Of a DNA stretch of 64,000 nucleotides, positions 54,867 to 63,959 are shown one piece after another. The DNA comes from Thalassobium sp. Its GTDB lineage: Bacteria; Pseudomonadota; Gammaproteobacteria; Pseudomonadales; Oceanobacteraceae. A model generated the notes under the pieces. It worked only from the letters and a program-made list of their open reading frames with translations, did not search any database and had not been told where the DNA came from. The DNA lies in NCBI GenBank assembly GCA_002733205.1, contig NVUW01000006.1:1-64000 (forward strand), in the 5' to 3' direction. Position 1 is the stretch's first letter; every line of letters begins with the position of its first letter. The position numbers were made by a program, and so were the translations under genes.

Positions 54867-57041
54867 ATGGCGCGCTGTCTGGTCCCCGGAGCAACAACAG
54901 GAGCAACAACAGGGTCAACAACAGGAGCAGGAACAAGAACGGAATACAGCCGTCTGTCGCTGCCGCAGTTTGCACTCTGTGGCTGCCTGTACCTGTTGTT
55001 TCCTGCCGCTTATGCCGCCGGAACGTCCTCCACCGCGGTGTTTAATCTCAGCGATGTGGTGGTGTCCGGCAGCCGCAGCGAACGGCCGCTGGCCGATACG
55101 CCGGTGCGTACCCAGATTCTCGATCAGGCCACCATTCAGCGTCTGCACAGTCGTGACCTGCGCGATGCGCTGCGCATTATGCCCGGTGTGCAACTGCGTG
55201 AGATCCACGGCAAAAGCGGCGAAGAAGTCTATCTGCAGGGCTTTAATGGTGACCGCGTACTCATTCTGGTCGACGGTCTGCCGGTATCGGCCAGTACGGG
55301 GTCAACGGTGGATACCTCGCAGCTGGCGATGCTGGATATCGAACATATTGAAATCGTGCCCGGCGCGGCTTCGGCCTTGTATGGCAGTGCGGCCATGGGC
55401 GGCGTTATTAATGTGATTACCCGTAAACACCAGAATTCAGATCAGCGCTTAAGTGGCCATGCCTCACTGGATTCAGGCAGTTACGGTTCGCGTCAGCTGG
55501 ATGAAAGTAAGGTATCCGGTGAGCAGCATCTGAATGCCAGTGTGACTCAGATATTGGGACAGAGTGAGCTGCGCCTGGGTATTGATCAGCGTTATTCCTC
55601 CGGTTACGACCTCAATCCGGACAGCTGGAGCAGCGATGGTTTCAGCGGCTCGAAAACGAATATCAGCGCCATGCTGGCACGGAATTTTGCTGACAGTCAG
55701 TGGCGATTAAATACCGAACGTTTTGAAGAAGACAGCGAAACCCGTCGTGCCGGAACCAGCGGCAGCGATGGTATTAAGCGCGAATTATTACAGCGTAACC
55801 GTCTGGCGCTGCAGGGCGAATGGCAGAGCCGTATTGGTCAGTGGCAGCTGCAGGCTTTGCATGAACAACAAAATGACCAGTCGGACCAGCTGAATAACGA
55901 CAGCGATATCCCGGCCGGTAATTTATGGCGTGACACCCAATACCAGCAGCAGAAAGCCGCGTTACAGTGGCAGTACAGCCTGGATTCGGCACTGGGATAT
56001 GGCGCAGAAATGGTGGCCGGGGTTGAAGGTTTCCGTGAATCCATGGAGCAGGATAAAAATGAAATTAAACTCACCGATGAAGGTCTTGGGGAAAATGATC
56101 AGGTCAGCCAGCGGCCAGACGGTACCTATTATGTCAGTACCAATGAAGTACCCTATGCGCAGCGTAACAGCCGCGAATTTTTCACCCAGCTGATTATTCC
56201 TCTGGGTATTAATGGCGATGTTTCCACCGGAGGTCGCTGGCAGAACGATAGTGACTTTGGAAAATTTTTCTCACCAACAATCAGTGTCAGACAAAATTTC
56301 CAGTGGCATGACCTGCAATTTCAATGGCGGCAATCCGCCGGTTTGGGTTATCGCGTACCGAATTTAAAAAACCGCTATTTTATTTTTGACCACAGCGTCA
56401 ACGGCTACAAAGTTCTGGGCAGCGAAGACTTAACCCCGGAAAAATCCCGCAGTTTACAGATGTCATTTTCCCTGACCGATAACGAACATTTTCATGCCGA
56501 ACTGGCGCTGTTTAATAACCGCATTCAGGATTTAATCGAGGCGCAGGACTCCGGCGAAACTGAAGATGGTGGTCGTGTAGCGATTTATCGTTACGCCAAC
56601 TTTGCTAATGCCCTGACCCGTGGTTATGACCTGAGCCTGCAATGGCAATTACTGCCGGGGCTGCAGCAGCGTCTGTCATTTGGTTATCTCGATGCCCGCG
56701 ATCTGGATCTGGATACGCCGCTGATTAACCGTGCCCGTCATCACGCTAAAGCCCTGTGGCTGTGGGATATCAGCCATCGTTTGCAATTAACGCTGAGCGG
56801 TGAATATCAGGGTGAGCACATCAGCAGTATCAGTGAGGCAGACAGCGGCAGCAGCCAGCTGAATGTCAGCCCGGCGTACAGCCGCTGGGATATTAAAGGC
56901 AGCTGGCTTTTAACCCCCCGCACCAGTGTCTACGGCGGTGTGAATAATCTGTTCGATACCGTACGTGACAGTGCCGATGCCTACGATCGTCGTCCGGTGT
57001 TTGGCCGCATGCCTTATGCCGGCCTCTCTTATCAGTTTTAA
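54867..57041 (+). CDS. TonB-dependent outer-membrane receptor, probably for heme
   Basis: 724 residues. A plug domain (about 57-170: LSDVVVSGSRSERPLADTPV, VLILVDGLPVS, GAASALYGSAAMGGVINVIT) is followed by a 22-strand barrel ending in YAGLSYQF. Heme-receptor-like landmarks are YRVPNL, a His in FDHS and GSEDLTPEKS, which resemble the FRAP/NPNL region of HmuR-type receptors. The start has TGAGG 5 nt upstream. The first 35 residues are odd: four 12-bp repeats encode GATT-GATT-GSTT-GAGT before the hydrophobic signal segment. Fur box upstream; first gene of the heme locus. Confidence 0.85.
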   Translation: MARCLVPGATTGATTGSTTGAGTRTEYSRLSLPQFALCGCLYLLFPAAYAAGTSSTAVFNLSDVVVSGSRSERPLADTPVRTQILDQATIQRLHSRDLRDALRIMPGVQLREIHGKSGEEVYLQGFNGDRVLILVDGLPVSASTGSTVDTSQLAMLDIEHIEIVPGAASALYGSAAMGGVINVITRKHQNSDQRLSGHASLDSGSYGSRQLDESKVSGEQHLNASVTQILGQSELRLGIDQRYSSGYDLNPDSWSSDGFSGSKTNISAMLARNFADSQWRLNTERFEEDSETRRAGTSGSDGIKRELLQRNRLALQGEWQSRIGQWQLQALHEQQNDQSDQLNNDSDIPAGNLWRDTQYQQQKAALQWQYSLDSALGYGAEMVAGVEGFRESMEQDKNEIKLTDEGLGENDQVSQRPDGTYYVSTNEVPYAQRNSREFFTQLIIPLGINGDVSTGGRWQNDSDFGKFFSPTISVRQNFQWHDLQFQWRQSAGLGYRVPNLKNRYFIFDHSVNGYKVLGSEDLTPEKSRSLQMSFSLTDNEHFHAELALFNNRIQDLIEAQDSGETEDGGRVAIYRYANFANALTRGYDLSLQWQLLPGLQQRLSFGYLDARDLDLDTPLINRARHHAKALWLWDISHRLQLTLSGEYQGEHISSISEADSGSSQLNVSPAYSRWDIKGSWLLTPRTSVYGGVNNLFDTVRDSADAYDRRPVFGRMPYAGLSYQF
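54888..54935 (+). repeat. Four 12-bp tandem repeats in the receptor's N-terminus
   Basis: Units based on GGAGCAACAACA, two exact and two diverged, in frame (Gly-Ala-Thr-Thr). Gain or loss of units would change the signal region without shifting the frame. Confidence 0.8.
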
Positions 57042-57065
57042 CCATCCCTAACTAAGGAAAAGAAG

Positions 57066-58199
57066 ATGAAATCATCAGGATTAATATCATTTAAACGTCT
57101 CATGCTGCCACTGGCGACAGGCAGCGCTTTATTACTGAGCGGTTGTGGCGGTGACGATAATGACAGCAGCAATGACACTGCGGATAACGAAGAATTTTCC
57201 AGCCTGAAAATTAACGCCGCCAGTTATACCGACTGGCAGTACGTTAATCTGAGTAGTGGCGAACTGGTAACTTTAACCACTGAGCAGGCTGCCACTTCAA
57301 CCGACTGGCATATTGCTTTGCGCCGTACCGAAGTAAAAATTAACGGCGGCGTTTCCGGCAACGGTAATGGTAAAGGTGCCCTCGCAGCGACTCCCGATGG
57401 TTTATACGATGCAGAAGGTAATGCCGTTGCTTCGGTATTTACCAATGCCGATGCGGACATTCAGGCTCAGGCATTAAGCGCGGAATATAATCTGGCGGAC
57501 CTGACGTTTAAAGCCGACCGCTATGTTCCGGCGATTCAGGATTGGTATATCTATAACCCGACCACCCATCAGATCAGCGCCAACAACGCTAATGGCTGGT
57601 TATTGCGCCACGCCGATGGCACTACCTACAGCAAGTTTGTTCTTGATGCGGTGAGCTACAGCGAAATTACGGTGCGTTATGAAACTCAGGCAACGGATAC
57701 CACGCAGTTTGCCGGTGGTGAAAAAACACTGACTGCCGCTGTTGCAGACGGCAGCACAGAACTCTGTCTGGATTTTGATGCTCAGGCTGCGGCAGATTGC
57801 GGCGGTGCCGACTGGGATCTGCGTTATGAAATAAACCTTGCCGCACGGGCAATTAATTTATGGAGTAACGGTGGTGTTTATGGTGATGGTAATGGCGCCG
57901 CCTTTGGTGCCATCGCCGCCACTGAACTGGCGGGCTATACCAGTGCCACCATGGTCGACAGTACCAGTATTGCTGCTCATTACAGTGCTGATTCTGCCAG
58001 CAGTATTTTCAGCGATTCCAGCTGGTACGCTTACAACCTGAGTGGCTCCCATAAACTCTGGCCAAATTTCCGCACTTATATCGTCGATGCTGACAGCAAT
58101 ACTGAGAACAGCGACAAGTTCGCTGTACAGATCAGTAACTACTACAGCCTGGGCGGCTCAGGCAGCCCGGAAATCCGCTTTAAGAAAATCACCCAGTAA
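57066..58199 (+). CDS. hmuY: HmuY-family heme-binding lipoprotein with two domains
   Basis: 377 residues with a lipoprotein signal (lipidated Cys27 in LLLSGCGG) and an acidic linker. Two HmuY-like halves can be seen: residues about 45-205 (WHIALRRTEVKINGG... DWYIYNPTTHQIS) and about 225-377 (WDLRYEINLAARAINLWSNG... SWYAYNLSGSHKLWPNFRTY). Each half repeats the same order of motifs, so it looks like an internal duplication. In Porphyromonas HmuY takes heme and passes it to HmuR; here the TonB receptor gene is directly upstream (24 nt). Confidence 0.78.
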   Translation: MKSSGLISFKRLMLPLATGSALLLSGCGGDDNDSSNDTADNEEFSSLKINAASYTDWQYVNLSSGELVTLTTEQAATSTDWHIALRRTEVKINGGVSGNGNGKGALAATPDGLYDAEGNAVASVFTNADADIQAQALSAEYNLADLTFKADRYVPAIQDWYIYNPTTHQISANNANGWLLRHADGTTYSKFVLDAVSYSEITVRYETQATDTTQFAGGEKTLTAAVADGSTELCLDFDAQAAADCGGADWDLRYEINLAARAINLWSNGGVYGDGNGAAFGAIAATELAGYTSATMVDSTSIAAHYSADSASSIFSDSSWYAYNLSGSHKLWPNFRTYIVDADSNTENSDKFAVQISNYYSLGGSGSPEIRFKKITQ

Positions 58200-58218
58200 A
58201 CTCTGCCGGAGACAAATT

Positions 58219-59433
58219 ATGACAACAGCAACTATTCATTCGGTATCGGCCAGCAGTACAGCTGCGGATATTGTTCAGTTCTTTTCTGATCTTGCCCGGC
58301 GCTGGCAGGAGCTGCGTGAAAAAAACGAAAAGCTGCGTATACGTAATGCCGCCGAACAACTGGGCGTCAGTGAAGCTGAATTGCTGGCTACCCGTGTCGG
58401 TAATGGTGTAACGCGCCTGAATAATGATTTTAAAAAACTGTTCACCGAGGTGGAGGGCTTAGGCAGCGTCATGGCGCTGACCCGTAACGACGCCATGGTG
58501 CACGAAAAAACCGGCCAATATAAAGACCTGAGTATTCACGGCAATATGGGGCTGGCGCTGGGCGTGATTGATCTGCGTATTTTCTTTAACCGTTTTGTTT
58601 ATGGCTTTGCGGTACAGGAAGGTGCAGGAGAAAATATGCGCAATAGCCTGCAGTTCTTTAATGCTCAGGGCGAAGCCGTGCATAAAATTTATGCCAACAG
58701 CAATACCGATATGCAGGCCTTCCGTAATCTGGTGGAGCGTTATCGTGCCGCCGAGCAAAGCGCATTTATCGTGCTGGATAATCACCAGCCGGACGCTGCT
58801 CAGGCGGAAGATAGCCAGGCGGCAGATAACCAGGCGGCAGATAACCAGGCGAAAGACAGCAACCCATTATTGCAGTCACCAGAAGCGCTCAATGTTCAGC
58901 AACTGCGTAAAGACTGGAGCGAACTGAAAGATGTGCATCATTTTCAGGCGATGCTGAAAAAACATCAGCTGGAACGCATTCCGGCCTACCGGGCTATCGG
59001 TGCCGATTACGCCCAGCAGCTGGATAAGCAGGCCTTTGAAGATGCACTGCTGCAGGCCGCGGCCAGCGAGCTGCCGATTATGGTGTTTGTCGGCAGTGAA
59101 GGCATGGTGCAGATTCACACCGGCCCGGTTAAAACACTGCTGCGTACCGGCCCCTGGTTTAATGTACTCGACCCGGATTTTAATCTGCACGCCAACACTC
59201 AACTATTGGATCAGGTCTGGCTGGTGCGTAAACCCACAACGGATGGCGTTGTCAGTGCTCTGGAAATGTTTGATGCCGAAGGCCGGCAGGTGGCTCTGTT
59301 ATTTGGTGAACGAAAACCCGGAAAACCAGAGCTTGAAGGCTGGCGCGAATTATTAAATAAATTACTGGCTAAGCATGCTCTGGCTGTTAAATCAGATGCA
59401 GATGTTGTTCAGTACGTGGCCGGTGGAGAATAA
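58219..59433 (+). CDS. hmuS: Hemin-degrading/hemin-carrier protein HmuS (ChuS family)
   Basis: Cytoplasmic heme-handling protein, 404 residues from the ATG at 58219 (GGAG upstream). Two HemS-like halves: LGSVMALTRNDAMVHEKTGQ with YKDLSIHGNMG, and later ELPIMVFVGSEGMVQIHTGP with FNVLDPDFNLH. It is longer than ChuS (about 340) because of an inter-domain insert with four in-frame 15-bp repeats (58801-58860). It works with the HmuTUV importer encoded next. Confidence 0.9.
   Translation: MTTATIHSVSASSTAADIVQFFSDLARRWQELREKNEKLRIRNAAEQLGVSEAELLATRVGNGVTRLNNDFKKLFTEVEGLGSVMALTRNDAMVHEKTGQYKDLSIHGNMGLALGVIDLRIFFNRFVYGFAVQEGAGENMRNSLQFFNAQGEAVHKIYANSNTDMQAFRNLVERYRAAEQSAFIVLDNHQPDAAQAEDSQAADNQAADNQAKDSNPLLQSPEALNVQQLRKDWSELKDVHHFQAMLKKHQLERIPAYRAIGADYAQQLDKQAFEDALLQAAASELPIMVFVGSEGMVQIHTGPVKTLLRTGPWFNVLDPDFNLHANTQLLDQVWLVRKPTTDGVVSALEMFDAEGRQVALLFGERKPGKPELEGWRELLNKLLAKHALAVKSDADVVQYVAGGE
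58801..58860 (+). repeat. Four 15-bp tandem repeats in hmuS
   Basis: Exactly four units based on CAGGCGGCAGATAAC fill 60 bp; the middle two are identical. They encode QAEDS, QAADN, QAADN, QAKDS in the linker between the two halves. Confidence 0.9.
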
Positions 59434-59435
59434 GG

Positions 59436-60329
59436 ATGCGTTATTTTATTCAACTCCGCAGAATCGCGGTATTTACCGCAGGGCTGTTCTCGTTTGCCTT
59501 GTTCAGTTCTGCAGTATCTTCTGCCGAGCGGGTGGTCAGCATTGATGGCTCGCTGACTGAAATTATTTACGCACTTCAGGCGGAAAACTCGTTGGTTGCA
59601 GTCGATACCACCAGTCGTTATCCGCAAGCGGCGACAAAGCTGCCGGATGTCGGCTATATGCGACAGTTATCGGCGGAAGGCATTCTGGCATTGTCGCCAA
59701 CACTGGTGCTGGCCAGCACCGATGCCGGACCGGACAGCGTGTTTGAGCAGTTGCAGCAGGCGGGTGTGCGTGTTGTGCGTATCCGTAATGATTACTCCGT
59801 CGACGGCGTACTGAATAAAATACAGGCTGTAGCTGACGCACTTAATAAACCGGAGGCAGGATGCGCACTGGCGGGCAGTATTAAACAGCAGGCCGATGCA
59901 GCACTGGCCAGTATTCCTGCCGATGCCGCACCGCCGGCGACGTTATTTATTCTCGGTGCCGGTAATCGCGGGTTAATGGCTGCAGGCAGTAAAACCCAGG
60001 CCGATGCCATGCTGGCATTATTAAATGCGCGCAACGTTATGGCTTATAACGGCTATAAACCCGTCAGTGCGGAAGCGGTGTTACAGGCCGGGCCAGAGGT
60101 TGTATTAATTGCCAATACTGAAGCCGTGGCGAATAACTCGCAGACGCAGAGTGCCGCATTAAGCACGCAGTTGGCGATGACACCGGCCTTCAGCCAGCAG
60201 CGTATTCATACGCTGGATACTTCACTGGTGTTGGGTTTTGGTCCGCGTATTGGCAGCGCTTTAGAGCAATTAGCGGCGTTACTGTATCCGTCCGCCGTAC
60301 AGACATTATCCTCTGCGGAGCAACCCTGA
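59436..60329 (+). CDS. hmuT: Hemin ABC transporter substrate-binding protein HmuT
   Basis: 297 residues with a signal peptide (ending SSAVSSA). Class III binding protein with ERVVSIDGSLTEIIYALQAE and later LFILGAGNRGLMAAGSKTQA. It carries heme across the periplasm to HmuUV. It starts 2 nt after hmuS and its stop shares a base with the hmuU ATG (TGATG). Confidence 0.9.
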   Translation: MRYFIQLRRIAVFTAGLFSFALFSSAVSSAERVVSIDGSLTEIIYALQAENSLVAVDTTSRYPQAATKLPDVGYMRQLSAEGILALSPTLVLASTDAGPDSVFEQLQQAGVRVVRIRNDYSVDGVLNKIQAVADALNKPEAGCALAGSIKQQADAALASIPADAAPPATLFILGAGNRGLMAAGSKTQADAMLALLNARNVMAYNGYKPVSAEAVLQAGPEVVLIANTEAVANNSQTQSAALSTQLAMTPAFSQQRIHTLDTSLVLGFGPRIGSALEQLAALLYPSAVQTLSSAEQP

Positions 60330-61420
60330 TGCCCGGCGCGGTAATACGTTTGCAAGGGCCGCGCCTGGCGCTGTTGCAGTTTGCTGCAGTGCGTCAGGTG
60401 CTGTTATTTTTTGCGGCGGCCGGGCTGTTGATGCTACTGATTTTATTGTCGCTGCGTACCGGCCCGGTCGAACTGAATAATACCCAGGTACTGCAGTCAT
60501 TATGGAATGCCATCACCTTTGCCGATATTCAGGGACAGAGTGATTGGGTGGTGCGTGAATTACGCCTGCCGCGTACTCTTTTAGCGGTGCTGGTTGGAGC
60601 TGGCCTGGCCGCCGCCGGTGCCGTTACACAAGGGGTTTTCCGTAATCCACTGGCCGACCCCGGATTAATTGGTGTCGCCAGTGGCGCCGCGCTGGCGGCG
60701 GTTGCGGTGATTGTTTTAAAAGATTCGCTGCTGGCTTTCTGGGTCGCGATTATGGGGCCGCTGGCGTTGCCGATTGCCGCCTTTATCGGTGGCTTAGCCG
60801 TTACTCTGGTGATCTATCGTTTAGGTACCCGCAACGGTCAGACGCAGGTAGCGACGCTGCTATTGGCGGGTGTGGCCATTAACGTATTAACCGGTGCATT
60901 AACCGGCATTCTTACCTATATGGCCGACGATCAGGCGTTGCGCTCCATGACCTTCTGGTCAATGGGCAGTCTGGCTCATGGCCGCTGGCCGGAAATTGCC
61001 GCTCTCAGTGTTTGTATTATTTTGCCCTTATGTTTTCTGCCGCGCTTTGCCCGCTTATTAAATGCGTTATTGCTGGGCGAAGCGGTAGCAACCCACCTTG
61101 GTTATCGCGTGCAGCAGGCCAAGCTTTGGTTAATTACCGCAGCGGCTTTAATGGTCGGTGCCGGTGTCGCGGTGGCCGGTATGATTGGTTTTATTGGTTT
61201 GGTGGTGCCGCATTTATTGCGCCTGTTAATCGGGCCGGACCACCGCGCGTTATTACCGGCCTCTGTCTTACTGGGGGCATCGTTGTTATTGATTGCCGAT
61301 ATGATCGCGCGCACCTGGCTGTCACCGGCTGATTTACCGGTGGGCCTGGTCATGGCCGTGATTGGCGGGCCGGTATTTTTAAGCCTGTTGCTGCAACAGG
61401 TAAAACACAGTCGTGGATAA
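60329..61420 (+). CDS. hmuU: Hemin ABC transporter permease HmuU
   Basis: 363 residues, FecCD/BtuC-type permease with about ten helices. Landmarks are LRLPRTLLAVLVGAGLAAAG, NPLADPGLIGVASGAALAAV, and GMIGFIGLVVPHLLRLLIGP with the coupling Gly residues. Confidence 0.93.
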   Translation: MPGAVIRLQGPRLALLQFAAVRQVLLFFAAAGLLMLLILLSLRTGPVELNNTQVLQSLWNAITFADIQGQSDWVVRELRLPRTLLAVLVGAGLAAAGAVTQGVFRNPLADPGLIGVASGAALAAVAVIVLKDSLLAFWVAIMGPLALPIAAFIGGLAVTLVIYRLGTRNGQTQVATLLLAGVAINVLTGALTGILTYMADDQALRSMTFWSMGSLAHGRWPEIAALSVCIILPLCFLPRFARLLNALLLGEAVATHLGYRVQQAKLWLITAAALMVGAGVAVAGMIGFIGLVVPHLLRLLIGPDHRALLPASVLLGASLLLIADMIARTWLSPADLPVGLVMAVIGGPVFLSLLLQQVKHSRG

Positions 61421-61459
61421 GCCATTGGCAGATACGATCAGGCACAAACAGGAGTCCCT

Positions 61460-62263
61460 ATGCTGAATGTTAAACACCTTAGTGTCCGTATTGGTGGTGG
61501 CTTTAATCGTCCCGGAAAAAATCTGCTGACCAATATTAATCTGCATCTGGGACACGGCGAAAAATTAGCCGTGCTGGGCGCTAACGGGGCGGGTAAATCC
61601 ACGCTGTTAAAATGCCTTTGCGGTGAACTCAGTGATTATCAGGGCGATATTATTCTGGATCATTTATCGCTTAAATTCTGGCAGGGTGCAGAGCGCGCGC
61701 GGCAGATGGCGGTGATGCCGCAAAAAGTTGAACTGGCCTTTCCGTTCCGCGTTGATCAGGTCGTGGCACTGGGTCGAGCGCCCCACGGTGATGAAAATCA
61801 AAGCACCGCATTGCAACGCGCAGCCATGCAGTGTGCCGATGTCTGGCATCTGCGCCAGCGCAGTTACTCCGGTTTATCCGGTGGTGAGCAGCAGCGGGTG
61901 CAGTTAGCGCGGGTGCTGGCGCAGATCTGGCTGGCAGAACGTAATGAGCAGGGGCAGGAGCTGCCACGTTATTTATTGCTCGACGAATGCACCTCGGCTC
62001 TCGATCCTGCGCATCAGCACAGCATTATGCAGCGCGTCGGTGAGTTTGCCGGACGCGGCGTGGCCGTGTTGGCGGTGATGCACGACATCAGCCTGGCGGC
62101 TTCCTGGGCTGACCGGGTGTTGATACTGCGCCATGGCGAAGTGCTGGCCTGTGGCGGGGTAGAGCTGCTGGCTGATGCGCAATTGCTGGCGACTGCTTAT
62201 GCATTGGAGGCTCCGTTAGCGCAGCGTTATGCCCAGCAAAATCTCGGCTGGATGCAGGCCTGA
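61460..62263 (+). CDS. hmuV: Hemin ABC transporter ATP-binding protein HmuV
   Basis: 267 residues. Walker A GANGAGKSTLLK, signature LSGGEQQRVQLARVLAQ, Walker B YLLLDECTSALDP and the switch His in VMHDISLAA. AGGAG precedes the ATG, 39 nt after hmuU. Confidence 0.93.
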   Translation: MLNVKHLSVRIGGGFNRPGKNLLTNINLHLGHGEKLAVLGANGAGKSTLLKCLCGELSDYQGDIILDHLSLKFWQGAERARQMAVMPQKVELAFPFRVDQVVALGRAPHGDENQSTALQRAAMQCADVWHLRQRSYSGLSGGEQQRVQLARVLAQIWLAERNEQGQELPRYLLLDECTSALDPAHQHSIMQRVGEFAGRGVAVLAVMHDISLAASWADRVLILRHGEVLACGGVELLADAQLLATAYALEAPLAQRYAQQNLGWMQA

Positions 62264-62367
62264 TACAGACCGTTCGCCAGCGGCGGCTAAAGTCGGGGTG
62301 ACCTTTTATCCGCTTTCTGATAAAAAACTTAACTGCATAAATACAATAAACTGAAGTTGAGGTTTTG

Positions 62368-62796
62368 ATGAGCAGTATCTGGTTTGCCACCCCCGACATC
62401 GCGGATATGAACCGCCAGATGGAAAATACCGCCTGCAGCAATTTAGGTATCGTAATCACCGAAGCCGGTGACGATTATGTCGTGGGTACTATGCCCGCCG
62501 ATGAGCGTACCTTTCAGCCGGTTGGGCTGGTGCATGGCGGCGCAAATGTTTTGTTTGCCGAAACGCTGGGCAGCATGGCGGCGAATCTGTGTCTGGATAA
62601 CAGTAAAGAATATGCGGTGGGGCAGGAGATTAATGCCAACCATCTGCGTGGTGTGCGCTCCGGTGAGTTAACCGGTATCGCTAAACTGGTGCATAAAGGC
62701 CGCAGCTCTCAGGTGTGGGAAATCCGCATTAATAATGCTGAAGGTAAGCTGAGCTGTATTTCACGCCTGACCATGGCGGTGGTTGCTGCGCAGTAA
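62368..62796 (+). CDS. Hotdog-fold acyl-CoA thioesterase
   Basis: 142 residues from the ATG at 62368 (TTGAGG upstream). YdiI/MenI/PaaI-type hotdog protein; the catalytic-helix region reads GLVHGGANVLFAETLGSMAA, with the active-site Glu/His positions present. Its natural substrate is unknown. It follows hmuV after a 104-nt gap and may be a separate unit. Confidence 0.85.
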   Translation: MSSIWFATPDIADMNRQMENTACSNLGIVITEAGDDYVVGTMPADERTFQPVGLVHGGANVLFAETLGSMAANLCLDNSKEYAVGQEINANHLRGVRSGELTGIAKLVHKGRSSQVWEIRINNAEGKLSCISRLTMAVVAAQ

Positions 62797-62811
62797 GCAG
62801 GTCATTGCAGA

Positions 62812-62833
62812 GCGATACAGGTTATCGTATCGC
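62812..62833. terminator. Hairpin between the convergent thioesterase and protease genes
   Basis: GCGATAC and GTATCGC (7 bp, 8-nt loop), followed by GCTGCTTCTTT. A weak terminator that could serve both genes. Confidence 0.45.
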
Positions 62834-62858
62834 GCTGCTTCTTTGCCGGATCAGAGTG

Positions 62859-63959
62859 TTATTGTGCTTCTGGCTGCCACTCTTCTGCGGCTTGAATCCG
62901 CTCTAACGTATCCGGGTGTGAACTCAGGTACTCCATCACATCGCGGGCACGTTCTCCGTCGTTCTGCTCATCACCTTCATTGCTGTGATTATGTAAGTGC
63001 TCTTCGCTGACACCATGGGACGTCATTAATGCCCGCATCGCATTGGCAAAATCGAGTGGTGAATGGCCGATTTTATGCAACTGGGTGTAGGCGAAAGCAT
63101 CGGCTTCGCGTTCCATATCGCGTGAAAACGCACTCTGCAATAAACTGCTGCCAACCCCGAGAATCATTTCACCGGCACCGTCGATATCGCCGAACATCAT
63201 GGCAAACATCATCGTGGTTGCCGTGGCCTGAGCCAGCATTTTTAAACTGTGTTTATGTTCAACATGGCCGATTTCGTGCAGGAGCACGGCATTGAGTTGT
63301 TCCGGATGATCCTGCATTAATTCAACAATATCGTCGGTCAGGATGACGCTGCCATCGGGCAGAGCAAGAGCATTGGCACCGATGCTGCTGGCACGGAAAT
63401 ATAAGCGGTATTTTTCCTGCGGCAGTGTCAGACGCTGCAATATGCTATGCCATTCGTCGGTGATTTTTTCCTGCTGTGCGCGGCTGACCTGAGTGGGTTC
63501 CATATAAAGGCGATCAAGCAGGTCGAGGGTTTGCTCGCCCAGTTCGGTTGCCACAAACTCCGGTAAATACTGCACACTGGCACCAGCGGCACTGGGAATA
63601 ACTTTGTATACCATTAACCAAACAAAGCCGGGCACTAAAATAACGGCAGCCAGCACCGTCAGCCAATGAGCTTCAAGCCAGGCGGGTAAACGCTGTGCTG
63701 TGGAGAGTCCGGGCCAGCGGTAAGAGGCATCGTTGGGAATAAAACGCGCACCATCGGCAAAGATTAATTCGGCGGGCAGGCCGGGAATAATGTCGCCATA
63801 GCGCATATCCTGCGCATTGCTGTAATGCAGTGGGCGTTGGTCGTTGGCGGCGATAATCTGCACGCTGCCATTATCATTAATACGGGCAACGGCCGGGTGT
63901 GCTTCTGCACGACCGGCCATCTGGAAGGTGCCCGCAATGGGTAAACTATCGGTTGCCAT
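62859..63959 (-). CDS. M48-family membrane metallopeptidase
   Basis: 366 residues. A soluble N-terminal part (about 1-90), one membrane helix (about 95-117) and the M48 peptidase domain with HEIGH at residues 228-232 and the third zinc ligand in DMEREADAFA. Ends in a His- and Glu-rich stretch (SEEHLHNHSNEGDEQNDGER). It resembles the M48 proteins often found after a DUF898/YjgN gene. The ATG has AAGGAG upstream; 41 nt of upstream sequence remain in the window, too little to identify the preceding gene. Confidence 0.88.
   Translation of the reverse strand: MATDSLPIAGTFQMAGRAEAHPAVARINDNGSVQIIAANDQRPLHYSNAQDMRYGDIIPGLPAELIFADGARFIPNDASYRWPGLSTAQRLPAWLEAHWLTVLAAVILVPGFVWLMVYKVIPSAAGASVQYLPEFVATELGEQTLDLLDRLYMEPTQVSRAQQEKITDEWHSILQRLTLPQEKYRLYFRASSIGANALALPDGSVILTDDIVELMQDHPEQLNAVLLHEIGHVEHKHSLKMLAQATATTMMFAMMFGDIDGAGEMILGVGSSLLQSAFSRDMEREADAFAYTQLHKIGHSPLDFANAMRALMTSHGVSEEHLHNHSNEGDEQNDGERARDVMEYLSSHPDTLERIQAAEEWQPEAQ

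Noticed and set aside
58801..58860. Short tandem repeats read as a CRISPR-like array
   Set aside because: Units are 15 bp, directly adjacent without spacers and in frame inside hmuS.
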